A stretch of 64,000 nt of DNA, taken from positions 85,722,465-85,786,464 of the forward strand of contig OY821520.1 of the NCBI GenBank assembly GCA_963682025.1, given 5' to 3'. Every line of letters starts with the position of its first letter. Position 1 is the first letter of the stretch. The notes under the pieces are model-generated. The model had not been told where the DNA came from, searched no databases, and worked only from the letters and a program-made list of their open reading frames with translations. This stretch comes from Cordilura impudica (lineage: Eukaryota; Arthropoda; Insecta; Diptera; Scathophagidae). The position numbers were made by a program, and so were the translations under genes. Below, one piece after another: positions 23,451 through 34,688 of the stretch.

Positions 23451-23634
23451 AATATAGCATCTGAGAGGAACTTTTTCATATCTGCAGCCCAAAAAATTAA
23501 TAACAATGCCACTCAAATTTGGTTTATTCTTATTTTCTATATCGAATTAGTTGCACCGAAGAGATAGGGTCTCTAAACCATGGTATAGGATGTCGTATAG
23601 TTGGTCTAGACCGACTATAATTTTTTACTTGTTT
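23451..23634 (+). repeat. Family-1 repeat, 3' part of the split copy
   Basis: It resumes at AATATAGCATCTGAGAGGAA and runs to the terminal palindrome (TTGGTCTAGACCGACTAT) and ACTTGTTT. It continues the copy broken at 21110. Confidence 0.85.
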
Positions 23635-24734
23635 GAGAAGAAAATGTAGTTTTTGATATTAGGCATGTTTTTAAGAAAAATAATATTTTTAAGAAAACGT
23701 ACTTTTTTAAGGATAGGTACTTTATACATTTTAAAGGAAATATGATTTTTTAAGATTTTAAAATTAAATAAATTGACGAAACATTTTTAAAAAAGGAACT
23801 CATTTCAAAAAAGATACTGCATTATGAAAACATCCTTTTTTAAGAAAAGTTGATAAAAGGCACATTTTTAAGAAAATGTTCTTTTAAAAAAAGGAATTTT
23901 CTGAAGAAAATTTACTTTTTTGATAAAAGGTACTTTCAGAAGAAAAGGTACTTTCTGAATAAAAGGTACTTTTTTGAACAAAAAGTTACTTCTTTAAGAA
24001 AAAATATTTTGTAGAAGGTATACTTTTTAAAGAAAATTTACTTTTTTGAAAAATTTACGTTTTTAAGAAAAGGTCCTTTTTTAAGAAGATTTACTTTTTT
24101 AAGAACTGGTACTTTTCTTAAGAAAATGTAATTTTTTTAAGAAAGGGAACTTACTTAAGAAAGTGTACTTTTTTAAGAAAAAATACCTTCTTAAGGAAAG
24201 ATAATTTTTAAGAATAGATAGGTTTTTCTGTAATATACTTTTTTAAAAAACTTACGTATTTAAGAAAAGGTACTTTTTTAAAAACAGGTACTTTTTATGA
24301 GAAGTCATTTTTAAGAAAAGACACTTTTTAAGAAAAGGTACTCTTTAAAGAAAAGGTGCTTGTTTAAGAAAATTTAACTTTTTTAATAAGACAGACTTTT
24401 CTTAAATATGGTACTTTTTAAAAAAACTTATTTTTTTCGATGTGGTTCTTGTTAAGAAAATACGCTTTTTTAAGAAAAACTACTTTGTAAGGAAGAGGAA
24501 CTGTTTTAATGAAATATAATTTGATTTGATTTTTTGATTTTGAAGTGATTTTTTAAGAAAAATATTTTTTTTTAAGATAAAATAATTTTTTTCAGATAAA
24601 GTACTTTTCAAGGAAATTATACTTTTTTACGAATACGCATATTTAAAGAAAATGTGCTTTTTGATGAAAACGCTCTTTTTTAACAAAATGCACTTTTTTG
24701 GCAAAATTTACTTTTTAATGAAATTTGATTTTTT
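23635..24734. repeat. Degenerate tandem array of ~18-22 bp units
   Basis: About 1.1 kb is built from variants of TACTTTTTTAAGAAAAGG with constantly drifting unit length. It sits exactly between a family-1 3' end (ends 23634) and a 5'-truncated family-1 copy (starts 24735). No coding. Confidence 0.85.
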
Positions 24735-25244
24735 AAACTACCATAAATATTTGACTTAGAGCTTTTTTATTCCGATAGACTCATAATCACTTTCTGAATC
24801 ACTTTCTGAGTCGATTTAGTGATGTCCGTCTGTCCGTCCGTCCTCCTGTGTGTCCATGTAAACCTCGTAATCAAACTACAGGTCGCAAGGATGAATATTT
24901 TTTGATGAAATTTGGTGTATAAGCTTATATCTTCCATTGAATGAACCCTATGGAAATTGGTGCGAAACGGTTCATGTTCAAACTTAGTCCTTATACAAAT
25001 GACCCTAATCAGATTAAATTGCCAATATATCCAAATTATCATATAGATCTCGGTCAAATTGGGTTTGTGTATGTTTATTACATACACTTATCAGTATTCC
25101 AAAAATAAATTCTATACGACAATTAATAGTCATAGCCCCCAATAAATCTGATTCCCGATCTTCAATTTAGTCTATCAAAAAACAAAAATATTGCACAGAT
25201 GTTTTTGCAAAAAATAAGTGACCTTATTTTATATTGTCAGGATA
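24735..25244 (+). repeat. Family-1 repeat, truncated at both ends
   Basis: It starts at the AACTACCATAAATATTTGAC segment just after the tandem array, includes the GTCCGTCTGTCCGTCC run, and ends near TTGTCAGGATA. The 5' hairpin and 3' palindrome are missing. Confidence 0.8.
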
Positions 25245-25299
25245 AATTTGTGCAAGAAAGATTCAATATTTTAGATTAATATTTATGAGATATGTCATC

Positions 25300-25545
25300 A
25301 TGATTCGGCTCCTAAGTGACATTTGCTCACAAAGGTAATTCGTTGATACATTTTCGTGTCGGGAACCGATAGAAGGAGGGTGACGAGGCTCTTCTGACGT
25401 GGGCCTCTTAATTTAGGGGATATCTCGAAGTTCATGCGTTTACGTTGTACATATTTTTTTATATAATAAAAGCTTTATTAACTACGGATGCCAATTACCA
25501 CGCCGAAATATTATAGGCGTAAAACCACTAGACATACATTTTTTC
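25300..25545. repeat. Family-3 repeat, second copy
   Basis: It is collinear with the sequence flanking the hAT-like insert at 13186-14580. Shared words include TTCGTTGATACA and GACGTGGGCCTC. It shows the uninterrupted target site of that hAT insertion. Confidence 0.5.
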
Positions 25546-25550
25546 ATGCC

Positions 25551-25758
25551 GATATGTAAGAAAATTATAGTTGGTCTAGACCGACTATACAATACCCTAT
25601 GCCATGCGTTTAGAGACCCTTTCTCTTAGGTCCAACAAAAATAGACATAAACCAATTTTGAGTGGCATTATTCAAGTGGTTTGTTCGAGAAATGGACCAT
25701 ATTTGGAAGAGTCATTTATTTTTTGCAAAAATATATACAAACCAAATTTAAGAAACGT
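25551..25758 (-). repeat. Family-1 repeat, 3' part (minus orientation) of a split copy
   Basis: It begins GTAAGAAAATTATAGTTGGT and the TCTAGACCGACTATACAA palindrome region, and runs to ACCAAATTTAAGAA. The copy continues at 26408 after the RTE-like fragment. About 50-100 bp are missing around 25670. Confidence 0.85.
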
Positions 25759-26387
25759 GTTGAGGAGCTTACTTACCTTGGAAGTATAATATCTGAAAAT
25801 GGTGGTACCCTAAAAGATGTGCAAAATAGAATAAAGAAGGCGCTGGGCTCATACACTCAACATCGCAAGGTATGGAGCTCAAAACACTACAGCCTCAGCA
25901 CGAAAATCCGTTTGTATACAGCTTGTGTCCTTTCTGTCCTGCTCTACGGATGTGAAACATGGTTTGTAATGGAGTCAATAGAAAACAAACTGTAGCTCTT
26001 GTCAATAGATGTCTTCGCAGAATCCTTAGGGTGTTCTTGCCCAATAGAATAACAAACGAAGAACTCTGGGCGAGGACGGATATGTACGACATAAATGTGG
26101 AAGTTCGGCGGAAGAAGTTTGAATGGATAGGACATACACTTCATAAGCCATCGGACGAAGCATGTCACCAAGCTTTGGTATACAACACCCAAGGAAGTAG
26201 AAGAGTAGGAAGACCAAGAACCACCTGGCGAAGATCAACATTGGGTGAAATAAACTGACTTGAACAAAACGGTCTTGAAGCAGACGGTCCTGGACGAAGA
26301 TACAACAACATTGGGGAACTCAAAGAAGTTGCTGAACGAAGAGATAGATGGAGTAATCTTGTAGACAACCTATGCCCAGTATAGAGG
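25759..26387 (+). pseudogene. RTE-like reverse transcriptase C-terminal fragment
   Basis: Two frames are separated by one stop at about 25993. The first gives RVEELTYLGSIISENGG, NRIKKALGSY and VLLYGCETW. The second gives NRCLRRILRVFLPN, KKFEWIGHTLHKP and GSRRVGRPRTTWRR. These are the thumb and C-terminal motifs of a widespread RTE-type endonuclease/RT polyprotein. The fragment lacks the catalytic core and is embedded in a family-1 copy. The second frame ends at 26258, and the same protein tail continues in another frame to about 26385. Confidence 0.8.
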
Positions 26388-26407
26388 CGGCTCGTAATCG
26401 AAAGACG

Positions 26408-26681
26408 ATGCAATTTTTTTGTTTTTTTAATAGATTTAAGTGAAGATAAGGAAGCAGCTTAATTTGGACGCTATGGCTAAGAATTGTCCCACATGTTTTA
26501 TTTTTGGACTACTGATTAATAGATGTAATAAACACACACAAACCAAATTCGGCCGAGATCTATATGATAACTTGGATCTTAAAGCAATTTAAGTAGATCT
26601 CATATGGGTCATTTGTAAGGGGACTAGGTCAGAACATGCACCGATTTTCACTAATTTCAATAGTGTTCGTCCTATGGTCGA
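26408..26681 (-). repeat. Family-1 repeat, 5' part (minus orientation) of the split copy
   Basis: It resumes at GATGCAATTTTTTTGTTTT, continues through AGATTTAAGTGAAGATAAGG and ends at CCTATGGTC. The 5' hairpin and CCGTCC run are absent. Confidence 0.8.
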
Positions 26682-26930
26682 GTGTTAAATTCTGCTAAGC
26701 CAAACCTTTGATACCGTTCACCCGTGTTCTAAACACAATATTATAACAAAGGTTGTCAACACTAAGAGACAGAAAAGACTAGATTTCAAAATATAATGGC
26801 TAGATTTTTTTTACCATTATGTTTAAAATTAATTAGATAATTCACAAAAATTTTAGGTATTTTCGTGCTTCTTTACGTGAAAGCAATTACTAAATGCATT
26901 GAGCGTAAATGTAAGCACATAGAATTTCAT

Positions 26931-26942
26931 TTTTATACCCTA
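26931..26942 (+). repeat. First 12 bp side of a family-1 copy split by the Helitron
   Basis: TTTTATACCCTA is the left remnant of the copy that continues at 29399. Confidence 0.85.
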
Positions 26943-29398
26943 CTAGCTGGACCCGCCTAACGTTGTTTTGCCCTCAATGATTTTTTTTATTTTAGTTAGA
27001 ATCTGTATACACCTATATAAAAAAAAATGTTTATGCATTTGTTAATATTAATTGAAAATTGTTAAAGAAAAACCATGTTTTTTTATGAAAATGAAAATAA
27101 ATATTTATTGTAACATATAAGAATGACCAATATATTTCTATTATAGTAATGCTAAAGAGTGAACAATATTTTTACTTTCATTATTCTCACAGTAAATGAA
27201 AAAATTTTCTGGCTTTCCAACACGGGAACATGCCACATATAGTTGTTCGTGTGAAAAACAACTGTTTTCGAAGTCCAAACCACATATTTGCAATGATTAT
27301 CCTTGAGATTTATTAATGATCATGGAAAAGCCCAATCTGATCGGAAATTACAATCTTTTGAATGTTATCGGTGTGTCGGTAGGAATCATAGGTATCCTTG
27401 GCAGCAAAACATGTTCTCCTTTAAATTTGCCTTTGAGAATTGTGGCCTCAATAACATTGGGCATTATTCTCTCAACAATTAACCTGGTTACATTACATAG
27501 TCTCGGAGCGTTGAGGTTACGTAGCAAAATTATTGGAGAACCAACTTTTAATTTTAATAAATGTGGCGGTAGACCGGGCACATCCAGTGAATGCAAAAAT
27601 TCTATTGGATAATTGACTGCTTCAGTTTTTTCAACAACACTATCCAGAGATTTCAAAGAAAACGTTTCACAATGAATCATATCCTGAATAACAACATTAA
27701 TATTATCGTCATCGACATTGATATTTTTTGCGGGGAAAATAGCTCTTTCACTTAACCAATCATGGTTACGATATTGATTTTGAAAGTCGGGGAATACATT
27801 TTCAATTAATTCATCGTTTGACGATATAAATCGACAATAATCTTGTGGATAGTTTAATAGTTTGACTGGTTGGGTTAATATTGATTTTACCATTGCCAAG
27901 ATCAAGTAGTTGTTTTGAAAATTGGTCAGCCATTGGCTCATTTTGTAATCGTACTCGTATGTTTGTTGTTAATTTTATAGTTTGAACGCTACTCCATAAT
28001 GTTGATGATTTTCAGCAGGCATTTATTTCGTCAGCATAGGTTGATTTTCGTATGAGTGGCAATGTCTGATGAAGATCTCCAGATAATAAAATGAGAGCTC
28101 CACCAAAAAGTCTTTCATTGAAGTTCTATGTAATGCTTCTAAGGAATGTTTGTGAGCCATGGTACATTCATCCCAAATAATAATAATGCATTTTTGCAGA
28201 ACTTTTGCCATACTGGAATGTTTTTTGATATTACAGACGGCATTCTCATTTGTTTGTACGTTTAACGGTGATTTGAGTGCTGAATGAGCTGTACTACCAC
28301 CATGCAATAATGTAGCGGCTTTTTCCTTCCTTTTTGGTTAGAATATTTATATATAAAAAGGTTTGTGAATTTTGTAACTTATAAAATTTATATAAATTTG
28401 ACAACTCATTATTTTTCGAACGACAGCGCCATCCATCGGGACCAATAAAAAAATGTTTGACATCATCTAATATACATATATGTACATTCTTAGTTTCATT
28501 AAAATCGCACCGTAAATAAGGATATTCGAAATAACTTTACCCCAGCGCCACCTATCGAGTCCATTTACACATACAAAAATTTCTTATGACGATACATACA
28601 CACATTCTGAATTGCAGTCAAATCGCGCTGAAAATAAGAATTTTGTTTGTAACTTGACCCCAACGCCAGCTAGAGGGTTAAAACTAAAAAGAAACACAGA
28701 AGAGCTCGAACCAAACCTATGGTGCAAGTCTTACCTCGATAGCTCTTATGGTTCCGGAGATCATTCGTTACAAACAAATGCACCAACGTTTTTATATATA
28801 CAGATTGAAAGCAGATTAATAATTATAATTTAAGGTAAAATGGGGCGAAAAAGGGGGATTTGGTAATAAAAAAATGTATGGCTACGTTACCTGTAGATAA
28901 AACGTGTATAAAACTTTAGGTAAATACATATTACAAAAAAAGTACATTGTATAGCAAAATTGTTAGTGGTATAAGTAAGTATCTGAATTAAAAAAGGGGG
29001 CGGTGAAGTGGGCGTTGTTCATAGTTATATGGCGACGTTAACAGTATTAAGAGCAATATACTACCAAATAAAAAAAATCCGTTGGAAGGAACAAATTGTA
29101 CAGAGAACAAAAAGTTTAAAACTTTCAAACAAAATTTGGCGTGAAAAGGAGCGTGAAAAGGGGCGTAAGAAATGTTTATTTCTACCTCGCCTGGAGTATA
29201 ATGCGTATACAATTTGTAGTAAATCTGTTAAAAACTACTGGGAGCAATTACATAATTTTAAAAAAGTGGGCGTAAAAGTGGGCGTGGTAGAAAAAAAAGT
29301 ACTGTGAAAATTTCAGGAAGATCGGTCCAGAGGTTTGGTCTCCTCTAAGGTACAAACAAACAAATAAACAAACACACATTCCATTTTATATATATAGA
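26943..29398 (-). mobile_element. Helitron, bounded, partly deleted
   Basis: On the minus strand it starts TCTATATATATAAAATGG (29398 downward) and ends GGCGGGTCCAGCTAG at 26943. It is inserted between A (26942) and T (29399). Joining the flanks restores the family-1 start TTATACCCTATACC exactly, so both ends are certain to the base. It is 2456 bp long and keeps only helicase remains. The 5' ~1.1 kb (28308-29398) is non-coding, and the Rep nuclease part is missing. Confidence 0.93.
27348..28307 (-). pseudogene. Helitron PIF1-type helicase, C-terminal half, broken
   Basis: The upstream frame (28307-28023) shows GGSTAHSALKSPLNV and the Walker-B-like IIIIWDECTMAHKHSLEAL, both classic for Helitron PIF1 helicases. 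The downstream frame (27941-27348) shows VFPDFQNQY, WLSERAIFPAKNINVDDDN, LHSLDVPGLPPHLLKLKVGS and NAPRLCNVTRL, the conserved helicase C-terminus. The Walker A region would lie just upstream and is not found. A gap and frameshift lie around 27940-28025. The helicase unwinds donor DNA in rolling-circle transposition; this copy cannot. Confidence 0.88.
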
Positions 29399-30161
29399 TA
29401 CCACTATGTGGTTTGGGTATAATGACTGTGCTGCTGTTTGTAACAACCAAAAATATTTGACCTAGACCCATCTTTAATTATACCCATCGAATCAGAAACA
29501 CTTTCTGAGTTGATTTAACAATGTCCGTCCGTCCGTCCGTCTGTGTGTCCATGTAAACCTTGTAATCAAACTGCAGGTCGCAAATATGAATATATTTTGA
29601 TGAAATTTGGTACATAAGCCTTTATCAGCCATGGGATGAACGCTGTTGAAATTGGTGAGAATCGGTGCATGTTCAGACCTAGCCCCCATACAAATTACCC
29701 CTATGAAATCGACATAAATTGCCATAAGATCCAAATTGTCATATAGATCTTACTCAAATTGGGTTTGTATGCGTTCATTACATCCACTGAGTAGTCCAAA
29801 TATGATCCCTTTGGTCCCATATAGAGCTGCTTCCCGATCTTCACTTAAATCTATTAAAAAACAAAAATATTGCACTGATTCTTCTCAAATTTTGTTTGTA
29901 CATATTTTTGCAAAATACAAGAGACTTTACCAAACATGATCAGGATCGGTCCATTTTTGGACCTAGTCCCTTTATAGATATAGCATCCGATATGAACTTT
30001 TTCATATCTGCAGCCAAAAAAATTAATAAAAATCCCACTCAAATTTGGTTTTTGCTTATTTTCTATGTCCAGTTAGTTGGGCCTAAGAGATAGGGTTTCT
30101 AAACGCATGGTATAGGGTATCGTATAGTCGGTCTAGACCGACTATAATTTTCTTACTTGTT
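29399..30161 (+). repeat. Family-1 repeat, main part of the Helitron-split copy
   Basis: It starts TACCACTATGTGGTTTGGG directly after the Helitron end and runs to the perfect palindrome TAGTCGGTCTAGACCGACTA and CTTACTTGTT. It is one of the best-preserved copies. A GTTT microsatellite follows. Confidence 0.93.
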
Positions 30162-30663
30162 TGTTTGTTTGTTTGTTTGTTTATCAACATTGCAAACTCA
30201 TTTTTGTTTGCTTGTAACTCAACTAGCATTTTCATTCGTAGAAAACTTTTCAGCGAATGGAGCGCGTGATTGAATTAATCGTCCGCGATGTCGTATTCCG
30301 AAGGTAGTAACTGTTTCATGATGGCGACTCTTCCATACGATTCGTCTACAATGGCCCTAAAACAATCGCGTAAGACTCTTTTAATCCTAATACAAAACCG
30401 ACTTAAAGAGTCTTCTACAATGCGCCAAAAAGTATCTCGGAAGAGTCTTAAAACGATTGTTCTTAGCGATCTTTAATTGATCCTAAAATGCTTAAAAGTA
30501 TGCTACAAAATAAAAAGGATTGTTCTGTGGTTTATACAGTTTATTTATTTTTTTTTTTTTTTTGTAACACGAGTTATTACATTTAATACTTTTTATATTT
30601 TAATATTTTTAGTAATAGACTATTTATTATTAATATGTCCATTATATATTACAATATGTTAAT
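30162..30663. other. AT-rich stretch, nothing recognised
   Basis: It opens with (GTTT)n. Several AAGAGTCTT words occur at 30365-30450. No gene supported. Confidence 0.5.
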
Positions 30664-30907
30664 ATCTGTGATCACAAGCGTTAACCGCCTAAGTCGACTT
30701 AAGAACGATTTGAGTTATGTATGCTATCATATTCTGCTAACAACAATTTATATTTACGTGAAATCCCCACTTCTCTAACACTGTTTTTTTTAAAAAGTTA
30801 TTAATGAAAACATAGTCCAAATGAATCCCCATTACATTTATATAAAAAGTTATTTTTCTCAAAATTATGATTTTCGACTTAGGCGGTTAATGCTTGTGAC
30901 CACAGAT
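30664..30907. mobile_element. 244-bp MITE with 33-bp TIRs
   Basis: The left TIR at 30664-30696 starts ATCTGTGATCACAAGC. The right TIR at 30875-30907 is its complement with two mismatches and shares TTAACCGCCTAAGTCG. The loop is AT-rich and has no coding. I see no clear TSD. Confidence 0.85.
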
Positions 30908-32437
30908 CTGTAAGAAGAAGTGTACATTTTGATGTTGCCACTAACTGCGGAAACGAGTGGACCGATTTCAACCAAAATTTCAGGGTACGTTGGGGATAGT
31001 CCAGTGGTTCCGGAGATATGGCATTTTAAAGAATTTTCAACAAAATGGCCAATATTTTCCATATATGGATTTTTTATTGTCAGTTGAAAAGTTGCGAAAC
31101 CATGCCTCGTAATGTCAAATGAATACACGCTTTTTTACCTCTCGCTTGAATTTATTTCATTCATTCCAATATCTTTGTGCATATTCATTTCATTATTTTA
31201 AAAGATATTTCGTGCACATTTACACACAAAGAATTTGGGAATTTTCCATGTAAGTATTTTCCTTAATTTGCGAACCAATTAGTGTCAATGCACAATCCTT
31301 TTCTCAATGATTTTTTGGGATTTTTTGCGTAAAAACACAATGAGTGTCAATATAAAAAACGCAAAGAAATATTTTCATATTTTATTGTCCCTTTTTTATG
31401 TCTTACGTTACAATTGCTTGCAAGTGTTACAATTTCACGCAATTGATTTTGCAATAAATAGCGAGTGCGTGCGTCATTTATTCATTAAAAGTGGTCCAGT
31501 TTTCATTAGATCGCGATCTATAAGTGTACTGTGTTATTGTGTAAATTGCAAATATTTTGTGAAAATTAAAAAAATTGGAAGGCAATAACAGAAATAAGTT
31601 TTGCTATAAAAAATATGCAACTTTTAATAGCGAAATGAAAAAATGTACATGTCTGATTGAAACCTGCAAGAAAGATTTAAATGCAGTGTGCAGTTTTTGT
31701 GTCTTAAGTATTTTATTACCATCTTTTATTAAAATAAAAACCAGTCAATAAAAACAATTGTAAATAATTTCAACGTAAATCACAAAAAAATGGCCAATAA
31801 AATTTTAAAATATTTGACAATTGTAAACAATTTGCAACGTAAGTCATAAAAAAGGGTCAATAAAATTTTAATAAATTTGGTTGAAACACGAGCCAGAACA
31901 CGACTTAAAATATAAATGAACTCGAACCTGTTTATTGCACATATTCTGTTTTTTTTCAGCACGTACCAGAACACGAACTTCAAATAAAGCAACACTCGAA
32001 TCTGTGTGGTTTATGTGTGATCGAAACAGAAAGTACGTGATAGAAAAATGTGCGTGTAAATAACGAAATATTAAAACGAACTCAGTCATGATGGTGTTGG
32101 GCACCGTGGAAAATTTAGAAACGCACATAATTGATATGAAAATAAAGATATGTGTTGGCTGCTTTTGAACAGAACTTTGTGTGTTTCATATGTGTATTTT
32201 CTGAACCTTGGTTATCACACAAGAAATCATGTTTTGCTGATTCATTAAAAATGTATAACAGGGCATTGATTGCGACTCAAGATTTGTGGCTTGCGATTGC
32301 AATTAGGTATGCATTCACCCAATCGTCCAATGCATGAATGAATTGCAGACATTTGTGAATTTAAATTAAATTACCATCAAAAACATGCCTATGATACCAT
32401 CATGCAAGCTGTACAAAATGAAATCGGTGGATTGTAT
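30908..32437. other. AT-rich stretch with local tandem duplications
   Basis: Two side-by-side ~62 bp units at about 31756-31818 and 31819-31881 share CAATTGTAAA, AACGTAA and CAATAAAATTTTAA. A second imperfect pair lies at about 31885-31950 and 31955-32020 and shares CCAGAACACGA and ACTCGAA. Short frames (30865-31128 minus, 31307-31588 plus, 32152-32337 plus) show no family features and I do not call them. Confidence 0.5.
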
Positions 32438-33229
32438 TTATACCCTATACCACTATGCGGTCAGGATATAATGACTATGTGATAATGTTTGTAACTACCA
32501 AAAATATTTGACCTAGGCCCACCATTTGTTATACCGATCGACTCAGAATCACTTTCAGAATCACTTTCTGAGTCGATTTAGCGATGTCCGTCTGTGCGTC
32601 CATGTAAACCTTGTAATCAAACTACAGGTCGCAAATGCGAACACATTTTAATGAAATTTGGTATGTAAGCCTCTATCAGTCATAGCATAAACGCTGTTGA
32701 AATTGGCGAAAATCGGTGCCTGTTCAGACATAGTCCCCATACAAATGACACCTATGAAATCGACTTAAATTGCCATATGATTCAAACTATCATATAGATT
32801 TCGGTCAAATTGGGTTTGTGTATGTGTATTGCACCCATTAATGAGTAGTCCAAAAATAAAACCTATAGGACAATTCTTAGTCATAGGTCCCATATAGAGC
32901 TGCTTCCCGATCTTCAATTAAATCTATCAAAAAATAAAACTATTGCATAGATTTTTCTCAAATTTGGTTTGTATGTGTTTTAGCAAAAAATAAGTGACCT
33001 TAACAAATATGGTCAGGATCGGTACATTTTTCGATCTAGTCCCCATATAAATATAGCATCCGATATCAACTTTTTCATATTCAAAGGAAAAAAAAAATTA
33101 ATAACAATGCCACTCAAATTTGGTTTATGCTTATTTTCTATATCTACTTAGTTGGATCGAAGAGATAGGGTCTCTAAGCCATGGTATAGGGTATCGTATA
33201 GTCGGTATAGACCGACTTTAATTTTCTTT
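32438..33229 (+). repeat. Family-1 repeat, full length but diverged
   Basis: It starts TTATACCCTATACCACTATG and ends AGTCGGTATAGACCGACT plus TTTTCTTTA. It has a local duplication of AGAATCACTTTC near 32545-32570 and a shortened CCGTC run. Confidence 0.92.
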
Positions 33230-33588
33230 ATTCTATCAGTGGTTGAAAACATGTTGTAGTATATTTTATTTTTTAATCTCTTTCTCTCTTTTCTGCAAAA
33301 CAAAATGGAGATAAAAGTAAACAAAACCACACGGTTCGAGATTACGTTCTTGACAGCTGTCATAACTGTCATATCTGTAATCTGTGCTGTAGACCGTATT
33401 ATTTCAAAATCGTTTAAAAAGGACCGTGTAAAAAAAGAATGTATTTATATAAAGAGGTGTATTTATATTTTTTATTGAAGCAATAAATTTATTTATAAAA
33501 ATTATTTACATTTACATATAATGATATTCATATAATAATACAATTAAATATGTGCTTTAAAATTTTGAAAATGATTTCTAATTTATAC
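33230..33588. other. Downstream flank of the TsetseEP-domain gene
   Basis: No gene or bounded repeat is seen. It is AT-rich spacer. Confidence 0.5.
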
Positions 33589-33594
33589 TTTATT
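33589..33594 (-). terminator. Candidate polyadenylation signal for the TsetseEP-domain gene
   Basis: AATAAA on the minus strand, about 55 bp past the stop codon. Other AATAAA words lie further downstream, so the site used is uncertain. Confidence 0.45.
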
Positions 33595-33648
33595 AGAATA
33601 TTTGTGTTGGTACTTCTAGATGAAGCTTGTTATGTTAGGGCATTTTAA

Positions 33649-34431
33649 TTAATCAGTGGTAGTATCATCGACTGATGTAGAACTTACAGGAGTTGAAGAA
33701 GTTGTAGAACTTGTTGGAATATTATTTCCCATTAAACAGTTGTTGAGTCCATCATACGCTTCTGTTCTTCTTTTTTCGAATGTCAGTCTGCATTCAGTGG
33801 TACACTTTTCTTTTTTGTGGTCAACTACACGATTTTTTTCTTTCATCTCAGTTAATTGAATTGAAGCATCAGATGCAACACTTTGATAGGTTTTAGCAAC
33901 ATCCACACCCTACAAAATATATATATATTTAAAAGATAAAAAAAAGGTTATTACAAAAAACAACCAAGAAATATACATAGGTATAATGTAGTTTGTACGA
34001 ATTTAATACAATTATATAAAATCTCATCAACTTACAGTATTGCTATAACACTCAATTTCGTCTACTGACGATTTATTTTCTTGACATCTACTCATATCGA
34101 AACAAGACTGCTCAGTTCTATTACGTAAATCCATACACGATTGCAGTGATGCATCTTCTATTTGTGAGCGTTCTAAATCGGCGTTATCATTGCACGTCTC
34201 AAGATCTGTTTGATATATATCAAAACACTCGTTAATCAGTGGTATATGGATCATAAAACAATCAGAGGAACGTGCAGGATCTTGTTGCATTAAAGTATTA
34301 GTACGTGCCATAAATCGCAATAGATTCATTTCTGTATCATGTTTGAAGAGATCGTGAGCATTGGCATCTGCTGCAGCAACTAATGTTAGAACGGACAAAA
34401 TAAGAACGATACAAGTTTGTTTGGCTCGCAT
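33649..34431 (-). CDS. Secreted TsetseEP-domain (DUF725-type) protein, two exons
   Basis: Function is unknown. The family is a dipteran group of secreted proteins, named after the tsetse EP protein, many of them gut-expressed. Exon 1 is 34431-34036 and exon 2 is 33909-33649; the 126 bp intron has GTAAGT at 34035-34030 and a TTTTGTAG acceptor ending at 33910. The exon junction is in phase 0 and the joined product is 218 residues. Residues 1-25 form a signal peptide (MRAKQTCIVLILSVLTLV, then AAADANA). The mature part is rich in spaced Cys (SSDCFMIHIPLINECF, LETCND, LQSCMDL, QSCFDMSRC, IECYSN, then KCTTECRLTFEKR in exon 2). The C-terminus is a Ser/Thr-rich tail (STTSSTPVSSTSVDD), a likely O-glycosylation region. 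The frame is intact. A related exon 2, now dead, lies at 55921-56075 plus 49349-49413. The family assignment comes from Cys pattern and architecture and is fairly firm. Confidence 0.85.
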
Positions 34432-34572
34432 ATTTGTTTTGTCGTTTTATATTATTTAAATTTAAATCTTGAATAATTTCAAAATTATTAATATTGAATA
34501 TTTTCTTTTGACTTCTTTCTGTTGGTTTGGGTATTCCTGAAGAACTGTTAATGATTTTGGATAATTTAAGGG

Positions 34573-34579
34573 TTTTATA
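34573..34579 (-). promoter_or_regulatory. Candidate TATA box of the TsetseEP-domain gene
   Basis: TATAAAA on the minus strand about 142 bp upstream of the ATG, which would give a short leader. Another TATAAAA at about 34446-34452 is too close to the ATG to serve unless the leader is minimal. Inference only. Confidence 0.35.
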
Positions 34580-34688
34580 GACCAAAAATGCATTGTCTGT
34601 TTAAATGAAATAAAAATTTCAAAAACACAAAACAAACAAAGAGAAATATCAATTTAGGCCTTTTTACAAAAGTTCAAGTCAAAGGCAT

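Noticed and set aside
27316..27612. Plus-strand 98-residue frame with apparent membrane segments
   Set aside because: It is the complement of the Helitron helicase C-terminus; its hydrophobicity is a by-product.
30865..31128. Minus-strand 87-residue frame
   Set aside because: It overlaps a MITE end and has no family features, splice context or start context. It is likely chance in old repeat DNA.
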